NCBI GenBank assembly: GCA_964424105.1
Contig: CAYRHJ010000001.1
Span: 118,766 to 182,765, forward strand
Reading direction: 5' to 3'
Source: CAYRHJ01 sp964424105
GTDB lineage: Bacteria > Planctomycetota > Phycisphaerae > UBA1845
DNA: 64,000 bases
Shown here in pieces: positions 9,192 through 17,693 of this stretch. Every line of letters begins with the position of its first letter. The stretch's first letter is position 1. A program made the position numbers and the translations under genes. The notes under the pieces are model-generated. The model did not search any database, had not been told where the DNA came from, and worked only from the letters and a program-made list of their open reading frames with translations.

Positions 9192-11264
9192 ATGTTGATC
9201 GAGAATAGCGTCGCACCAGCGGGTTTTGATCTGGTCAGTTCGTTCAAGCCGGGCGGCGATCAGCCGGCGGCCATCGAGAAACTGATCGGCGGTCTACATT
9301 CCGGCAGGAAGCAGCAGTGTCTGATGGGCGTCACGGGATCGGGAAAGACGTTCACGATCGCAAACGTCGTCGCCCGTCAACAACGCCCGGTCCTGGTCAT
9401 TTCACACAACAAGACGCTGGCGGCGCAGTTGTACGAGGAATTTCGAGATCTGTTTCCCAAGAACGCCGTGGAGTATTTCGTCAGTTACTACGATTACTAT
9501 CAGCCCGAAGCCTACATTCCACAGCGAGACATCTACATTGAAAAGGACGCGTCGCGAAATGACGATCTGGACCGATTGCGATTAAGCGCGACCAGTTCGC
9601 TGGTCTCTCGGCGGGACGTGATCATCGTAGCCAGCGTTTCGTGCATTTTCGGGTTGGGATCGCCGGAGGATTACAAAGCCAGCACGGTGACGCTTCACGT
9701 GGGTGGCGCGGTGGATCGTGATGATTTGTTGAAACGGTTCGTCGATCTTCAATACTCGCGCAACGACGTGGATTTCAGTCGTGGGAAGTTTCGCGTGCGG
9801 GGCGACGTTGTCGAAATCTGGCCGGCCTATGAGGAGTTCGGATACCGAATCGAGATGTTCGGGGATGAGATTGAGAAGATCGAAATGATCCACCCGACGA
9901 CGGGGCAGTCGTTGGCCAAAGAGCAACGGATGCACCTGTACCCGGCTGTGCACTATGTCATGCCCGAGGAGCGTGTGGGATCGGCGACGGCGTCGATCTT
10001 GGAGGAGTTGGAACAGCGGGTGATGGAACTCAAGAGGCATGGGAAGTTGCTGGAGGCGCAACGGCTGGCCGCGCGGACCAAGTACGACGTGGAGATGTTG
10101 CGGGAGGTGGGGTATTGCTCGGGGATTGAGAATTACTCGCGTCATTTGAACGGCACGGCGCCGGGCTCCCGACCGTACACGTTGATCGACTATTTCGGCG
10201 GAGAATTTCTACTCGTATTGGACGAATCACACGCGACGGTGCCGCAGATACGGGCGATGTTCGCGGGCGATCGAAGTCGCAAGGAAGTGTTGGTGGAACA
10301 CGGGTTCCGACTGCCCTCCTGTCTGGACAATAGGCCCTTGCGATTCGAGGAGTTCGAGGGGATGTGGGACCAGGTGATTTTCATGTCGGCCACCCCGGGT
10401 CCCTATGAACTGGAACGGTGTTCGGGCATGGTGGTCGAGCAGGTCGTTCGGCCAACGGGGCTTGTGGACCCGGTGATTCACGTTGAACCGGCGCGGGGTC
10501 AGGTGCCCGATCTGTTGCAGCGGTTGGCGGGTCGCGCGGCGGCGGGTGAGCGCGTCCTGGTCACGACGCTTACGAAGCGCTTGGCGGAGGACCTTTCCCG
10601 TTACATTCAAGATGAGGGGTTTCGCTGCAAGTATCTGCACAGTGAAATCGACACGTTGGAGCGCGTGGTGATCCTGAATGAACTGCGGGCCGGGCTGTTT
10701 GACGCGTTGGTGGGGGTCAACCTTTTGCGCGAAGGATTGGATTTACCGGAAGTGTCGCTGGTTTGCATTTTGGATGCTGATAAGGAGGGATTTCTGCGCA
10801 GCGAGACCTCGTTGATTCAGACCATCGGTCGAACGGCACGTAACGTGAACGCGGAAGTCATCCTGTACGCCGACCGAATCACACCCAGCATGCAACGGGC
10901 TATGGATGAAACCGCGCGACGGCGGGAGCTTCAACACGATTACAATCAACGTCACGGAATCACGCCGGAGACGATTCGCAAGGCCATTCGCAAGGGGCTG
11001 CATTCCGAAATGTCCGCGCGAGAAACGGCTAGGAAGGCGATGAAGGCCGACGAAGAAAAATACACTCGCGAGGAACTGATGGGCATGGTGGAAAAGGAAA
11101 TGTTGGCAGCGGCGGACGAGTTGGATTTCGAACGCGCCGCACGATTGCATGAGAAGCTCAAACAGTTGCAAGCGGGCGAGGAGGTCGTGCACAATGCGAT
11201 CCTGGCGGAGGAGTCGCCGCGGCGAGGTCCGCGTGGCCGATCGCCGAAGTTGCGAAAACCCTAG
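9192..11264 (+). CDS. uvrB: Excinuclease ABC subunit B (UvrB)
   Basis: A 690-residue DNA helicase-like subunit that verifies damage with UvrA and loads UvrC in nucleotide excision repair. The Walker A motif GVTGSGKT is at 46-53. The damage-probing beta-hairpin is YYDYYQPEAY near residue 98. Helicase motifs include LVLDESH and the terminal QTIGRTARN block. The UVR domain that contacts UvrC is near the C-terminus (LDFERAARLHEKLKQL). Length and order match the family. An AGGGA ribosome site precedes the ATG. The gene is followed 29 nt later by nadC. Confidence 0.98.
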   Translation: MLIENSVAPAGFDLVSSFKPGGDQPAAIEKLIGGLHSGRKQQCLMGVTGSGKTFTIANVVARQQRPVLVISHNKTLAAQLYEEFRDLFPKNAVEYFVSYYDYYQPEAYIPQRDIYIEKDASRNDDLDRLRLSATSSLVSRRDVIIVASVSCIFGLGSPEDYKASTVTLHVGGAVDRDDLLKRFVDLQYSRNDVDFSRGKFRVRGDVVEIWPAYEEFGYRIEMFGDEIEKIEMIHPTTGQSLAKEQRMHLYPAVHYVMPEERVGSATASILEELEQRVMELKRHGKLLEAQRLAARTKYDVEMLREVGYCSGIENYSRHLNGTAPGSRPYTLIDYFGGEFLLVLDESHATVPQIRAMFAGDRSRKEVLVEHGFRLPSCLDNRPLRFEEFEGMWDQVIFMSATPGPYELERCSGMVVEQVVRPTGLVDPVIHVEPARGQVPDLLQRLAGRAAAGERVLVTTLTKRLAEDLSRYIQDEGFRCKYLHSEIDTLERVVILNELRAGLFDALVGVNLLREGLDLPEVSLVCILDADKEGFLRSETSLIQTIGRTARNVNAEVILYADRITPSMQRAMDETARRRELQHDYNQRHGITPETIRKAIRKGLHSEMSARETARKAMKADEEKYTREELMGMVEKEMLAAADELDFERAARLHEKLKQLQAGEEVVHNAILAEESPRRGPRGRSPKLRKP

Positions 11265-11293
11265 GCGAATGGCCACTGTCGTTCAAGTAACAC

Positions 11294-12217
11294 ATGAATT
11301 TAGTCAGTCCGGTTGATGCGTTTCATATGGAAGAAGTCGACATTCAAAGCTTGCGGAGGCGGGCGCGAGTTCTCGCTGAGATGGCTCGCGAAGAGGACTT
11401 GGGAACGGGAGATATCACCAGCGCCCTGCTGCCGGATCATGGGCGGACGCGATACCGACTGCTGGCTCGCGAACCGGGCGTTTTCGCGGGCCGGATCGTC
11501 GCCGAGGAGATCGTGCAGGCTTATGACGCCGACGTCACATTGGATTGGGGCAATGTGGCACGTGACGGCCTGGTTATCAATGAAGCTCCGATGGAATTGG
11601 CAAAGTTGGAAGGTCCCCGTCAGTGCATTCTCCAGATCGAGCGTGTGTTACTGAATTTTCTACAGCGATTAAGTGGAATCGCGACGGCCACGCGGGCGTT
11701 CAACGAGGCCGTGAAGGGAACGGGGGCGCGAATCTTCGACACGCGAAAGACGACGCCGGGATGGCGGCTGTTGGAAAAATATGCGGTGCGTTGCGGCGGC
11801 GGCTATAACCATCGAATGGGATTGCATGATGCCGTCTTGATCAAAGACAATCATCTAGCCGGTGTTGCTACAGATCGATTGGCCGCCCATGTTTTTTCGA
11901 TGTTGAACCGGTTGGATGCGGGCGGTGTGCAACCTAAATACGTGGCCGTCGAAGCGGACACCCTACCGCAAGCGATCGAGTTGTTCAAAGTTGTTGGGAT
12001 TCAGATCGTCTTGTTGGACAATTTTTCGATCGACGACCTGCGGGCCGCGGTTCAACGCCGAAATGATGAGGGGCTTCGGGGTCGAGTGGAACTGGAAGCA
12101 TCCGGCGGGATCACGTTGCAGAACGTTCGAGCCGTCGCGGAGACCGGCGTGGAGCGAATCAGCGTGGGAGCGATTACGCATTCGGTCAAATCGCTGGACA
12201 TGGCTGTCGAGCGGTAG
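11294..12217 (+). CDS. nadC: Nicotinate-nucleotide pyrophosphorylase (carboxylating)
   Basis: A 307-residue quinolinate phosphoribosyltransferase. It converts quinolinate and PRPP to nicotinate mononucleotide, CO2 and pyrophosphate in de novo NAD synthesis. The N-terminal domain has EEDLGTGDITS, and the barrel carries FDTRKTTPGWR, GGYNHRMGLHD and KDNHL, the substrate-binding blocks of the family. The C-terminal GITLQNVRAVAETGVERISVG is standard. The protein starts with about 15 residues more than many homologues; M12 is a possible alternative start. No other NAD genes are adjacent. Confidence 0.97.
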   Translation: MNLVSPVDAFHMEEVDIQSLRRRARVLAEMAREEDLGTGDITSALLPDHGRTRYRLLAREPGVFAGRIVAEEIVQAYDADVTLDWGNVARDGLVINEAPMELAKLEGPRQCILQIERVLLNFLQRLSGIATATRAFNEAVKGTGARIFDTRKTTPGWRLLEKYAVRCGGGYNHRMGLHDAVLIKDNHLAGVATDRLAAHVFSMLNRLDAGGVQPKYVAVEADTLPQAIELFKVVGIQIVLLDNFSIDDLRAAVQRRNDEGLRGRVELEASGGITLQNVRAVAETGVERISVGAITHSVKSLDMAVER

Positions 12218-12297
12218 CGGCGTCGTTGTGACATCAGGATGGGAGTTGCACCGGAAACGATTTTCGGCGGCAGGTGTGCGATCAATCAACGCGATCG

Positions 12298-13320
12298 ATG
12301 GTTACGATGGGTGTGACACTGGGCATTGAGACCTCCTGTGACGAGACGGCGGCGGCGGTCGTTGTCGACGGGAGGGAAGTGCGCAGCAACGTCGTGGCCT
12401 CCCAAGTGGACTTGCACGCCAAGTACGGCGGAGTGGTTCCCGAAATCGCATCGAGAGCACACATCGAGCGGATGGACGAAGTGATTCAAGAGGCGATGTC
12501 TGTCGCGAAATGCACGTCTGCGGATATCGATGCCATCGCGGTGACGCATCGGCCCGGGCTTTCCGGGTGCCTGTTGATCGGCGTGACGGCTGCGAAGGCG
12601 ATGAGTTGGGCATGGAATAAGCCGCTGGTGGCGGTGGATCACGTGCAGGCCCATGCTTGCAGTCCGGCGATCGGCATCGAGGACGAGCTATGGCCCGCGG
12701 TGGCGCTGGTCGTGTCGGGCGGTCACACGTCGCTATTCAAAGTTCACGATTTTCTGTCGATCGAAATGATCGGTCAGACGACCGATGATGCAGCCGGTGA
12801 GGCGTTCGACAAAGTGGCGACCATTTTGGGGCTGCCGTATCCCGGTGGGCCGGCCATCGACCGGTTGGCGAAGTCGGGCCGGGCGAACGTTTGCGAATTC
12901 CCACGGACCATGCTGGAACACGATTCATTGGATTTTTCGTTTTCGGGGATCAAGACAGCCGTGCTGTATGCCGTGAATGGGCCCGGAAAGACCAGCGGCG
13001 GACTGGAACGATTAACCGATGCGCAAATCGCCGACATGGCTTGGGGATTTCAGGAGGCCGTCGTCGACGTATTGGTGGCCAAAACGATGCGTGCGTTGGA
13101 CCGGACCGGCTGGTCCTGTGTTTCGCTGAGCGGAGGAGTGGCTGCCAACCGCCGTTTGCGGGAAAAACTTTCGAACGCGTGTGCAAAGCGCGGAGCGAGA
13201 TTCTATGCGGCCAAGATGGAATATTGTATGGACAACGGCGCCATGATAGCAGCACTGGGAGCCCATCTTTTTCGGGCGGGGCATCGAGCGACGCTTGAAT
13301 TGGATGTGGCTGCCCGTTAG
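12298..13320 (+). CDS. tsaD: tRNA N6-adenosine threonylcarbamoyltransferase TsaD
   Basis: A 340-residue ASKHA-fold protein that, with TsaB and TsaE, transfers threonylcarbamoyl to A37 of ANN-decoding tRNAs. LGIETSCDETAAAVV opens the fold, HVQAHA holds metal-binding histidines, VVSGGHTSL binds nucleotide, and SGGVAANRRLRE near the C-terminus is a family signature. The frame opens at GTG 12274; ATG 12298 or ATG 12307 (MGVTLGIETS) fit the family's usual N-terminus better, and no ribosome site decides between them. Confidence 0.96.
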   Translation: MVTMGVTLGIETSCDETAAAVVVDGREVRSNVVASQVDLHAKYGGVVPEIASRAHIERMDEVIQEAMSVAKCTSADIDAIAVTHRPGLSGCLLIGVTAAKAMSWAWNKPLVAVDHVQAHACSPAIGIEDELWPAVALVVSGGHTSLFKVHDFLSIEMIGQTTDDAAGEAFDKVATILGLPYPGGPAIDRLAKSGRANVCEFPRTMLEHDSLDFSFSGIKTAVLYAVNGPGKTSGGLERLTDAQIADMAWGFQEAVVDVLVAKTMRALDRTGWSCVSLSGGVAANRRLREKLSNACAKRGARFYAAKMEYCMDNGAMIAALGAHLFRAGHRATLELDVAAR

Positions 13321-13644
13321 CACACTCCGGCGCGTCAGGGCCATTTTGCGGCGACTCCCAGACGCGGAGTGCCCATCCCAATTGATGAAAAACGACGCCC
13401 GCACTGACCGCGTTCGATTGACCGTTCGCGGGTGAATCCATAGACTGAGCGGTGGCAGCTTTGTTCATCGCGCCGGGGCTACGCGACCGGTCGTCGAGCC
13501 TGGAATCGTGCGAACGGGAGCCTTTCACTCGCTGTAACGAGCGCTAGAGACCCGTGATCGCCGCTCGCGACGTAACCACAGAACCGCAGAACAGGTGCGA
13601 AAACCGTTTCTGACGAGTTCAGACAACCCCTGCGAACCTACCTT
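13321..13644. other. Intergenic region, no feature recognised
   Basis: A 324-nt space between tsaD and the VWA gene. I see no RNA gene, repeat family or convincing promoter. It presumably holds the promoter of the downstream gene, whose ATG has no clear ribosome site. Confidence 0.5.
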
Positions 13645-14613
13645 ATGGTTGATATTCCCACGAACCCCGTTCCCGCAAGTCGAGTGGCAACGCCACCGGC
13701 GGGTTTCAGAGGGCGTACCATTCTGCGTGCCGGCGGCTGGGCGGGAGGTGTTGTCGTCTCGGCTTGGATACTATCAGCGTTTTACCACCTCGCCATTTTC
13801 GTGCTGATGTATTTGATTCCCTGGCTTTCGGGGATCATCCAAGAACGTGTGGATTCGCCGCCGTTTGCGGCTGTGGTGGGTGATCCCGATGAACCGCTGG
13901 TCACGCTGACGGCATCGGATGACGTGACTTTCGAGTCGGCTGAAAACGAACTGAAACCACCACAGTTTGAACCCAAGCCCGAAGAGCAATTTGCCCAGAT
14001 TCGACCTCGCAAAGCATCGGCGCTTTCCGTATTGGGATTGGGGGTCGGCGGCGGTCCGACAAACGGGTTTGACCTGAACCTGGCGGCGGGCGACGCGGGG
14101 CCGGAATTTTTCGGGTTGGGTGGACAGGCACGCGGCGCTAGGAATATCGCCTACGTGGTGGATCGGTCGGGTTCAATGTTGACGACGTTGCAAGGCGTGA
14201 AGAAGGAACTGGTCGAATCCATCAGCAAACTGCGGCGAACGCAAAAGTTTCACGTCATATTCTTCAATACCGGGGCTCCGCTGGAAAATCCGCCTCGCCG
14301 GATGGTCAATGCGATTCAAGCGCACAAGAATGACACGTTTGAGTTCATCGAGCAGATCACAGCCGGCGGCGGTACGGATCCTCGATTGGCCGTCCGCCGG
14401 GCTTTCGCCGTTGAACCCGATTTGGTCTACTTATTGACGGACGGCGAGTTCGATCCGCAGCTCGTTGACGTCCTGAATCAGCTTAATCGCAATCGGCGCG
14501 TACGAGTCTTCACGATCGCATACGTCAGTCGGGCCGGGGCTGACTTGTTGGAGCGGATCGCCCGTGAACATAACGGCGAATTTCGATTTGTTTCGGAAGA
14601 TGATATTTTCTAA
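13645..14613 (+). CDS. Membrane-anchored von Willebrand factor A domain protein
   Basis: A 322-residue protein with one transmembrane segment at about 34-60 and a VWA domain from about 165 to the end. The metal-ion-dependent adhesion site is DRSGSM at 173-178, with the later T and D supplied by GGGTDPRL and YLLTDGEFD. The linker (about 75-165) is rich in P, E and G. Such proteins usually bind a partner protein through Mg2+. It precedes the ExbB/ExbD operon by about 1.1 kb on the same strand, so a role at the same envelope complex is possible but only inferred. Confidence 0.8.
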   Translation: MVDIPTNPVPASRVATPPAGFRGRTILRAGGWAGGVVVSAWILSAFYHLAIFVLMYLIPWLSGIIQERVDSPPFAAVVGDPDEPLVTLTASDDVTFESAENELKPPQFEPKPEEQFAQIRPRKASALSVLGLGVGGGPTNGFDLNLAAGDAGPEFFGLGGQARGARNIAYVVDRSGSMLTTLQGVKKELVESISKLRRTQKFHVIFFNTGAPLENPPRRMVNAIQAHKNDTFEFIEQITAGGGTDPRLAVRRAFAVEPDLVYLLTDGEFDPQLVDVLNQLNRNRRVRVFTIAYVSRAGADLLERIAREHNGEFRFVSEDDIF

Positions 14614-14730
14614 TGATCGCCATCCGACAATCGCGACCCGTCGCGCGAATGTTCGAGGGTCGAAATAGACCGCCGGCCATGGCGTAGCTGTAGCTCGCGC
14701 TACGGCGTATGACTTGTAAAAATGTGAAGC

Positions 14731-15813
14731 ATGTTATTGATGCACCGCGGAATTCATCGGTCCCGTCAATATTTCCTGATCGCAACCGCAGCTTCGTTGA
14801 CGGTGGCTGGGACGACGTTGGCCGACCGAATCGATGCGGAATCAGTATCGCACGATCAGATTCGGATTGTCGACCTGGAAGGTCCGCAGATTTCGTTTCG
14901 ATCCCCTGCGGGCCGTCTCGAAACGATTGACCTGGTCGCCGTCACGCAGTTGCACGTCGATTCGATCGGCACGCTTGAGGATCTGAACGAGGCTGAGCGT
15001 CTGGCAGCGGAGAACAAGCATGATCAGGCCATCCGTCATTATGAGCGGGCGGTTCGTGTGGCATCCTCCTTTTGGGAGAGATTGGCGCGGGCACGACTGA
15101 TTCAAGCATGCGATCGCGCGGATCGTATTGAACTGTTGACGACGCATTTTGTAGAGCTGCTGCATGATGAAGCGTTGGGTGCGCCGCTGGCTGCCGCGCT
15201 ATTGCCCGTGAACGCGCCGGAGCAATCGCGCGAGGTGGAGCGTGCGTTTCAAACGATTGACAGCCGTCTGGATCGGATGGCTTCGCAGAGTGGGCGCATC
15301 GTGCTGGAAATGTTGAGGTTCGTGATTGCAGACCGGACAGGTCACGATCGCGCTGCTGCCTATGCCGAGAGCCTCGTCAACCAACCGGTGCCCATGGCTG
15401 TGGCCACACGAGCGGTCTATCGCGTGCGGGGCTTGGCTCTGAAGCGGTGGATGATCGCGGGTGACAGGGATGCGGCGCTTAAGATTCTGAATGCGGATTT
15501 ACAACAAGCGCCGCGCGAATTTTTGCCGGAATTGTTACTGGTCAAGGCGGCCTCGTACTTGTCGGGAGCGCAGGATCAAGATTCGCTGTACGAAGCCGGG
15601 TGGGCGGCGATGCGCATCGTGATTCATTATCCCGATGACGAGTTGGTTCCGGAAGCGTTGGTTTTGGCGGCGGAAGCACACGCCCGAATGGATCGGTTGC
15701 CCACGGCGATGCGTTTGATTGACGAATCGCTGCGGCACGCGAGAATCCGTTCCGCGGTCCGGGAGCGGGCCACTTTGATGCGGTCGCAAATGGAGAATGG
15801 TGAAAAAAGGTGA
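14731..15813 (+). CDS. Exported helical-repeat (TPR-like) protein, first gene of the ExbB/ExbD operon
   Basis: A 360-residue protein with a signal-like N-terminus (IATAASLTVAGTTLADR) and a short beta-rich region, then helical repeats typical of TPR proteins: AERLAAENKHDQAIRHYERAV around 90-110 and ALVLAAEAHARMDRLPTAMRL near 315. I do not recognise a named family. Its stop overlaps the GTG start of the ExbB-like gene by GTGA, so the two are probably made together. The likely location is the periplasm, with a scaffolding role for the proton-driven complex; this is inferred from context. Confidence 0.7.
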   Translation: MLLMHRGIHRSRQYFLIATAASLTVAGTTLADRIDAESVSHDQIRIVDLEGPQISFRSPAGRLETIDLVAVTQLHVDSIGTLEDLNEAERLAAENKHDQAIRHYERAVRVASSFWERLARARLIQACDRADRIELLTTHFVELLHDEALGAPLAAALLPVNAPEQSREVERAFQTIDSRLDRMASQSGRIVLEMLRFVIADRTGHDRAAAYAESLVNQPVPMAVATRAVYRVRGLALKRWMIAGDRDAALKILNADLQQAPREFLPELLLVKAASYLSGAQDQDSLYEAGWAAMRIVIHYPDDELVPEALVLAAEAHARMDRLPTAMRLIDESLRHARIRSAVRERATLMRSQMENGEKR

Positions 15814-16691
15814 AACTGAAATTTGAATCCGACAACGGCTACGGGCGAGTTGGCGGAGGAACATCGATTTTGAAGCGTGTTCTAGTGATGGCTTGCATAG
15901 CCGCCGCGTTGGGCTTGTATTCCGCGCCGGCGTTGGGGCAGGACGGAACGGTCGATGGCGGCCGATCGCTGAGCGTCTTCGATCATTTTCTCGTGAAGGG
16001 TGGATTGATTACGTGGCTCATTCTCGTGCCGTTATCGGTGACCACGGTAGCCTTGACGCTGGAATACTGTCTCACCATTCGCCGGGGAACGTTGGTACCC
16101 CCAGACGTGTATGCCGCAATCTCGGAATCCATTGGTCAAAAGGACTATGCCTCCGCGATCGAGCACGCCTCGCAGGATCCCAGCATGCTGGCGGGCGTGG
16201 TCCATATGGGTCTGATGGAATCGGGAAATGGTTTCGCAGCCATGCAGCGATCGGTCGAGGAATCATTGGAGGAGCGTTCGGCACGACTGTTGCGGAAGAT
16301 TGAGTATCTCAATGTCATCGGCAACATCAGTCCCATGGTCGGATTGTTTGGCACGGTATACGGCATGATAAGCTTGTTTGCGTCTATTCGTGAAGCGGGG
16401 GGCATGCCCGAGCCGGCCCGCATCGCCGATGACATTTCCATCGCCCTGGTTACGACCTTTTGGGGGCTGCTCATCGCCATTCCCGCGCTAAGCGTCTTCG
16501 CCCTGTTTCGCAATCGTATCGACGTACTGACGGCGGAATGCGCCTTGGCTGCCGATCGGTTGCTCTCGCCATTCAAACCGGGCGCACCGGAGCTGGGAAG
16601 GAAACGGGTGGATCTGAAAGACGCCGCCGTCAAACCGCTTGAAGGCGAAACAACATCGGCTGGACCACGGCAGTCCGTACCACAGCCATAG
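15810..16691 (+). CDS. MotA/TolQ/ExbB-family proton channel protein
   Basis: A 293-residue inner-membrane protein of the TolQ/ExbB family, which forms the pentameric stator that turns proton flow into mechanical work. A hydrophobic, signal-like segment (about 21-43) precedes the three usual membrane helices. Conserved blocks are NISPMVGLFGTVYGMI and ISIALVTTFWGLLIAIPAL in the second and third helices. The start is GTG, overlapping the previous stop. It is followed at once by two ExbD/TolR genes. The extra N-terminal hydrophobic segment is seen in many ExbB proteins outside Enterobacteria. Confidence 0.9.
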   Translation: MKLKFESDNGYGRVGGGTSILKRVLVMACIAAALGLYSAPALGQDGTVDGGRSLSVFDHFLVKGGLITWLILVPLSVTTVALTLEYCLTIRRGTLVPPDVYAAISESIGQKDYASAIEHASQDPSMLAGVVHMGLMESGNGFAAMQRSVEESLEERSARLLRKIEYLNVIGNISPMVGLFGTVYGMISLFASIREAGGMPEPARIADDISIALVTTFWGLLIAIPALSVFALFRNRIDVLTAECALAADRLLSPFKPGAPELGRKRVDLKDAAVKPLEGETTSAGPRQSVPQP

Positions 16692-16704
16692 GACCGATTC
16701 GACC

Positions 16705-17196
16705 ATGAAGCGAACCATTCCCACATCGACCGCACGAACCCGCTTCATCCCTCAGCGATCGCGCCCATCGTTGACTTTCAACATGGCGCCGATGATCGAC
16801 GTCGTTTTTCTTCTCATTATTTTCTTCGTGCTGGTCAGCACGTTCGCATCGGCGGAGCGATTGGAGATGGAGATTCCTGATCCGCAATCGAGTCAGGCCA
16901 TGAACGTCAAACTGGAGAACCGCGTGATCATCAATGTCTTGCACGAGGGGTTTGACGCGAAACAGTTACCCGTCATCGGCTACAGCATCGGCGCGTCGCG
17001 CGTCGATTCCCTGCAAGACGTTTCTTCGCAGTTGGCCATGTATGCCAGCCTGGTGCCCGATCTGAAAGTCGTTATTCGTGCCGATCGGCGACTTCCCTAC
17101 AAATCGGTACGAGAGGTCATGTCGTTGGTCGCCGAAAACGGCATCGAGAAAATGAACATCGTCGCCCACGTCGGGACGGGGCAGGGAAGTGAATGA
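16705..17196 (+). CDS. ExbD/TolR-family biopolymer transport protein (first copy)
   Basis: A 163-residue single-pass membrane protein. The essential proton-carrying aspartate is D32 in NMAPMIDVVFLLIIFF. The periplasmic domain has the family's KVVIRADRRLPYKSVREVMSLV block. It should plug the ExbB-like pentamer. The frame extends upstream into exbB, but ATG 16705 puts the membrane helix at the expected place. Its stop overlaps the next ATG (ATGATG). Confidence 0.9.
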   Translation: MKRTIPTSTARTRFIPQRSRPSLTFNMAPMIDVVFLLIIFFVLVSTFASAERLEMEIPDPQSSQAMNVKLENRVIINVLHEGFDAKQLPVIGYSIGASRVDSLQDVSSQLAMYASLVPDLKVVIRADRRLPYKSVREVMSLVAENGIEKMNIVAHVGTGQGSE

Positions 17197-17693
17197 TGCA
17201 CCGTTCGCGTTCTGATTCCAATGGCCACGGCGTCGTTCATTTTCAGCCTCGGCGGAAGCGCCTGCCCAAAGAGAGCATGGTGCTGACGCTCAACTTGGCC
17301 CCGATGGTAGACGTTGTCTTTTTGTTGCTTACTTTTTTTATCGCCACGACGACCTTCAAACGTGCCGAAGGGATTCTTCCGTCGCAATTACCGCGACTGG
17401 TCGGGCAGGCGAACCACGTCGAATTGCCCGTTACACCCATCGTCATCCACTTCGTAGGAACGGGCCCTGAACCGGAGGATTTTGCCATTCGACTCGAAAG
17501 ATTTGCCAAGTCTCCCGCGACGATTCACGAGGTGTTTGACTTCCTCGTAGACCTGCAATCGCAACCAGGTTTCGACGCCGAGACGCCTATTATCATACGA
17601 TCCGGGGATGACGTGAGGTGGGATCACGTCGTGGGATGTTGGAACGCCGCCGTTCGCGCAGGCTGCCGCCGCATAACCTTCGGTGTGCAATGA
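17193..17693 (+). CDS. ExbD/TolR-family biopolymer transport protein (second copy)
   Basis: A 166-residue paralogue of the preceding gene with the proton-path aspartate D40 in NLAPMVDVVFLLLTFF. Its periplasmic domain is divergent from the first copy: the usual RADR block is replaced by PIIIRSGDDVRWDHVVGC. Two non-identical ExbD proteins beside one ExbB suggest a heterodimeric plug. It overlaps both neighbours by four bases. Confidence 0.88.
   Translation: MMHRSRSDSNGHGVVHFQPRRKRLPKESMVLTLNLAPMVDVVFLLLTFFIATTTFKRAEGILPSQLPRLVGQANHVELPVTPIVIHFVGTGPEPEDFAIRLERFAKSPATIHEVFDFLVDLQSQPGFDAETPIIIRSGDDVRWDHVVGCWNAAVRAGCRRITFGVQ

Noticed and set aside
12274..12297. GTG 12274 as the tsaD start
   Set aside because: It would add residues before the conserved LGIETSCDET start that homologues lack; ATG 12298 or 12307 fits better.
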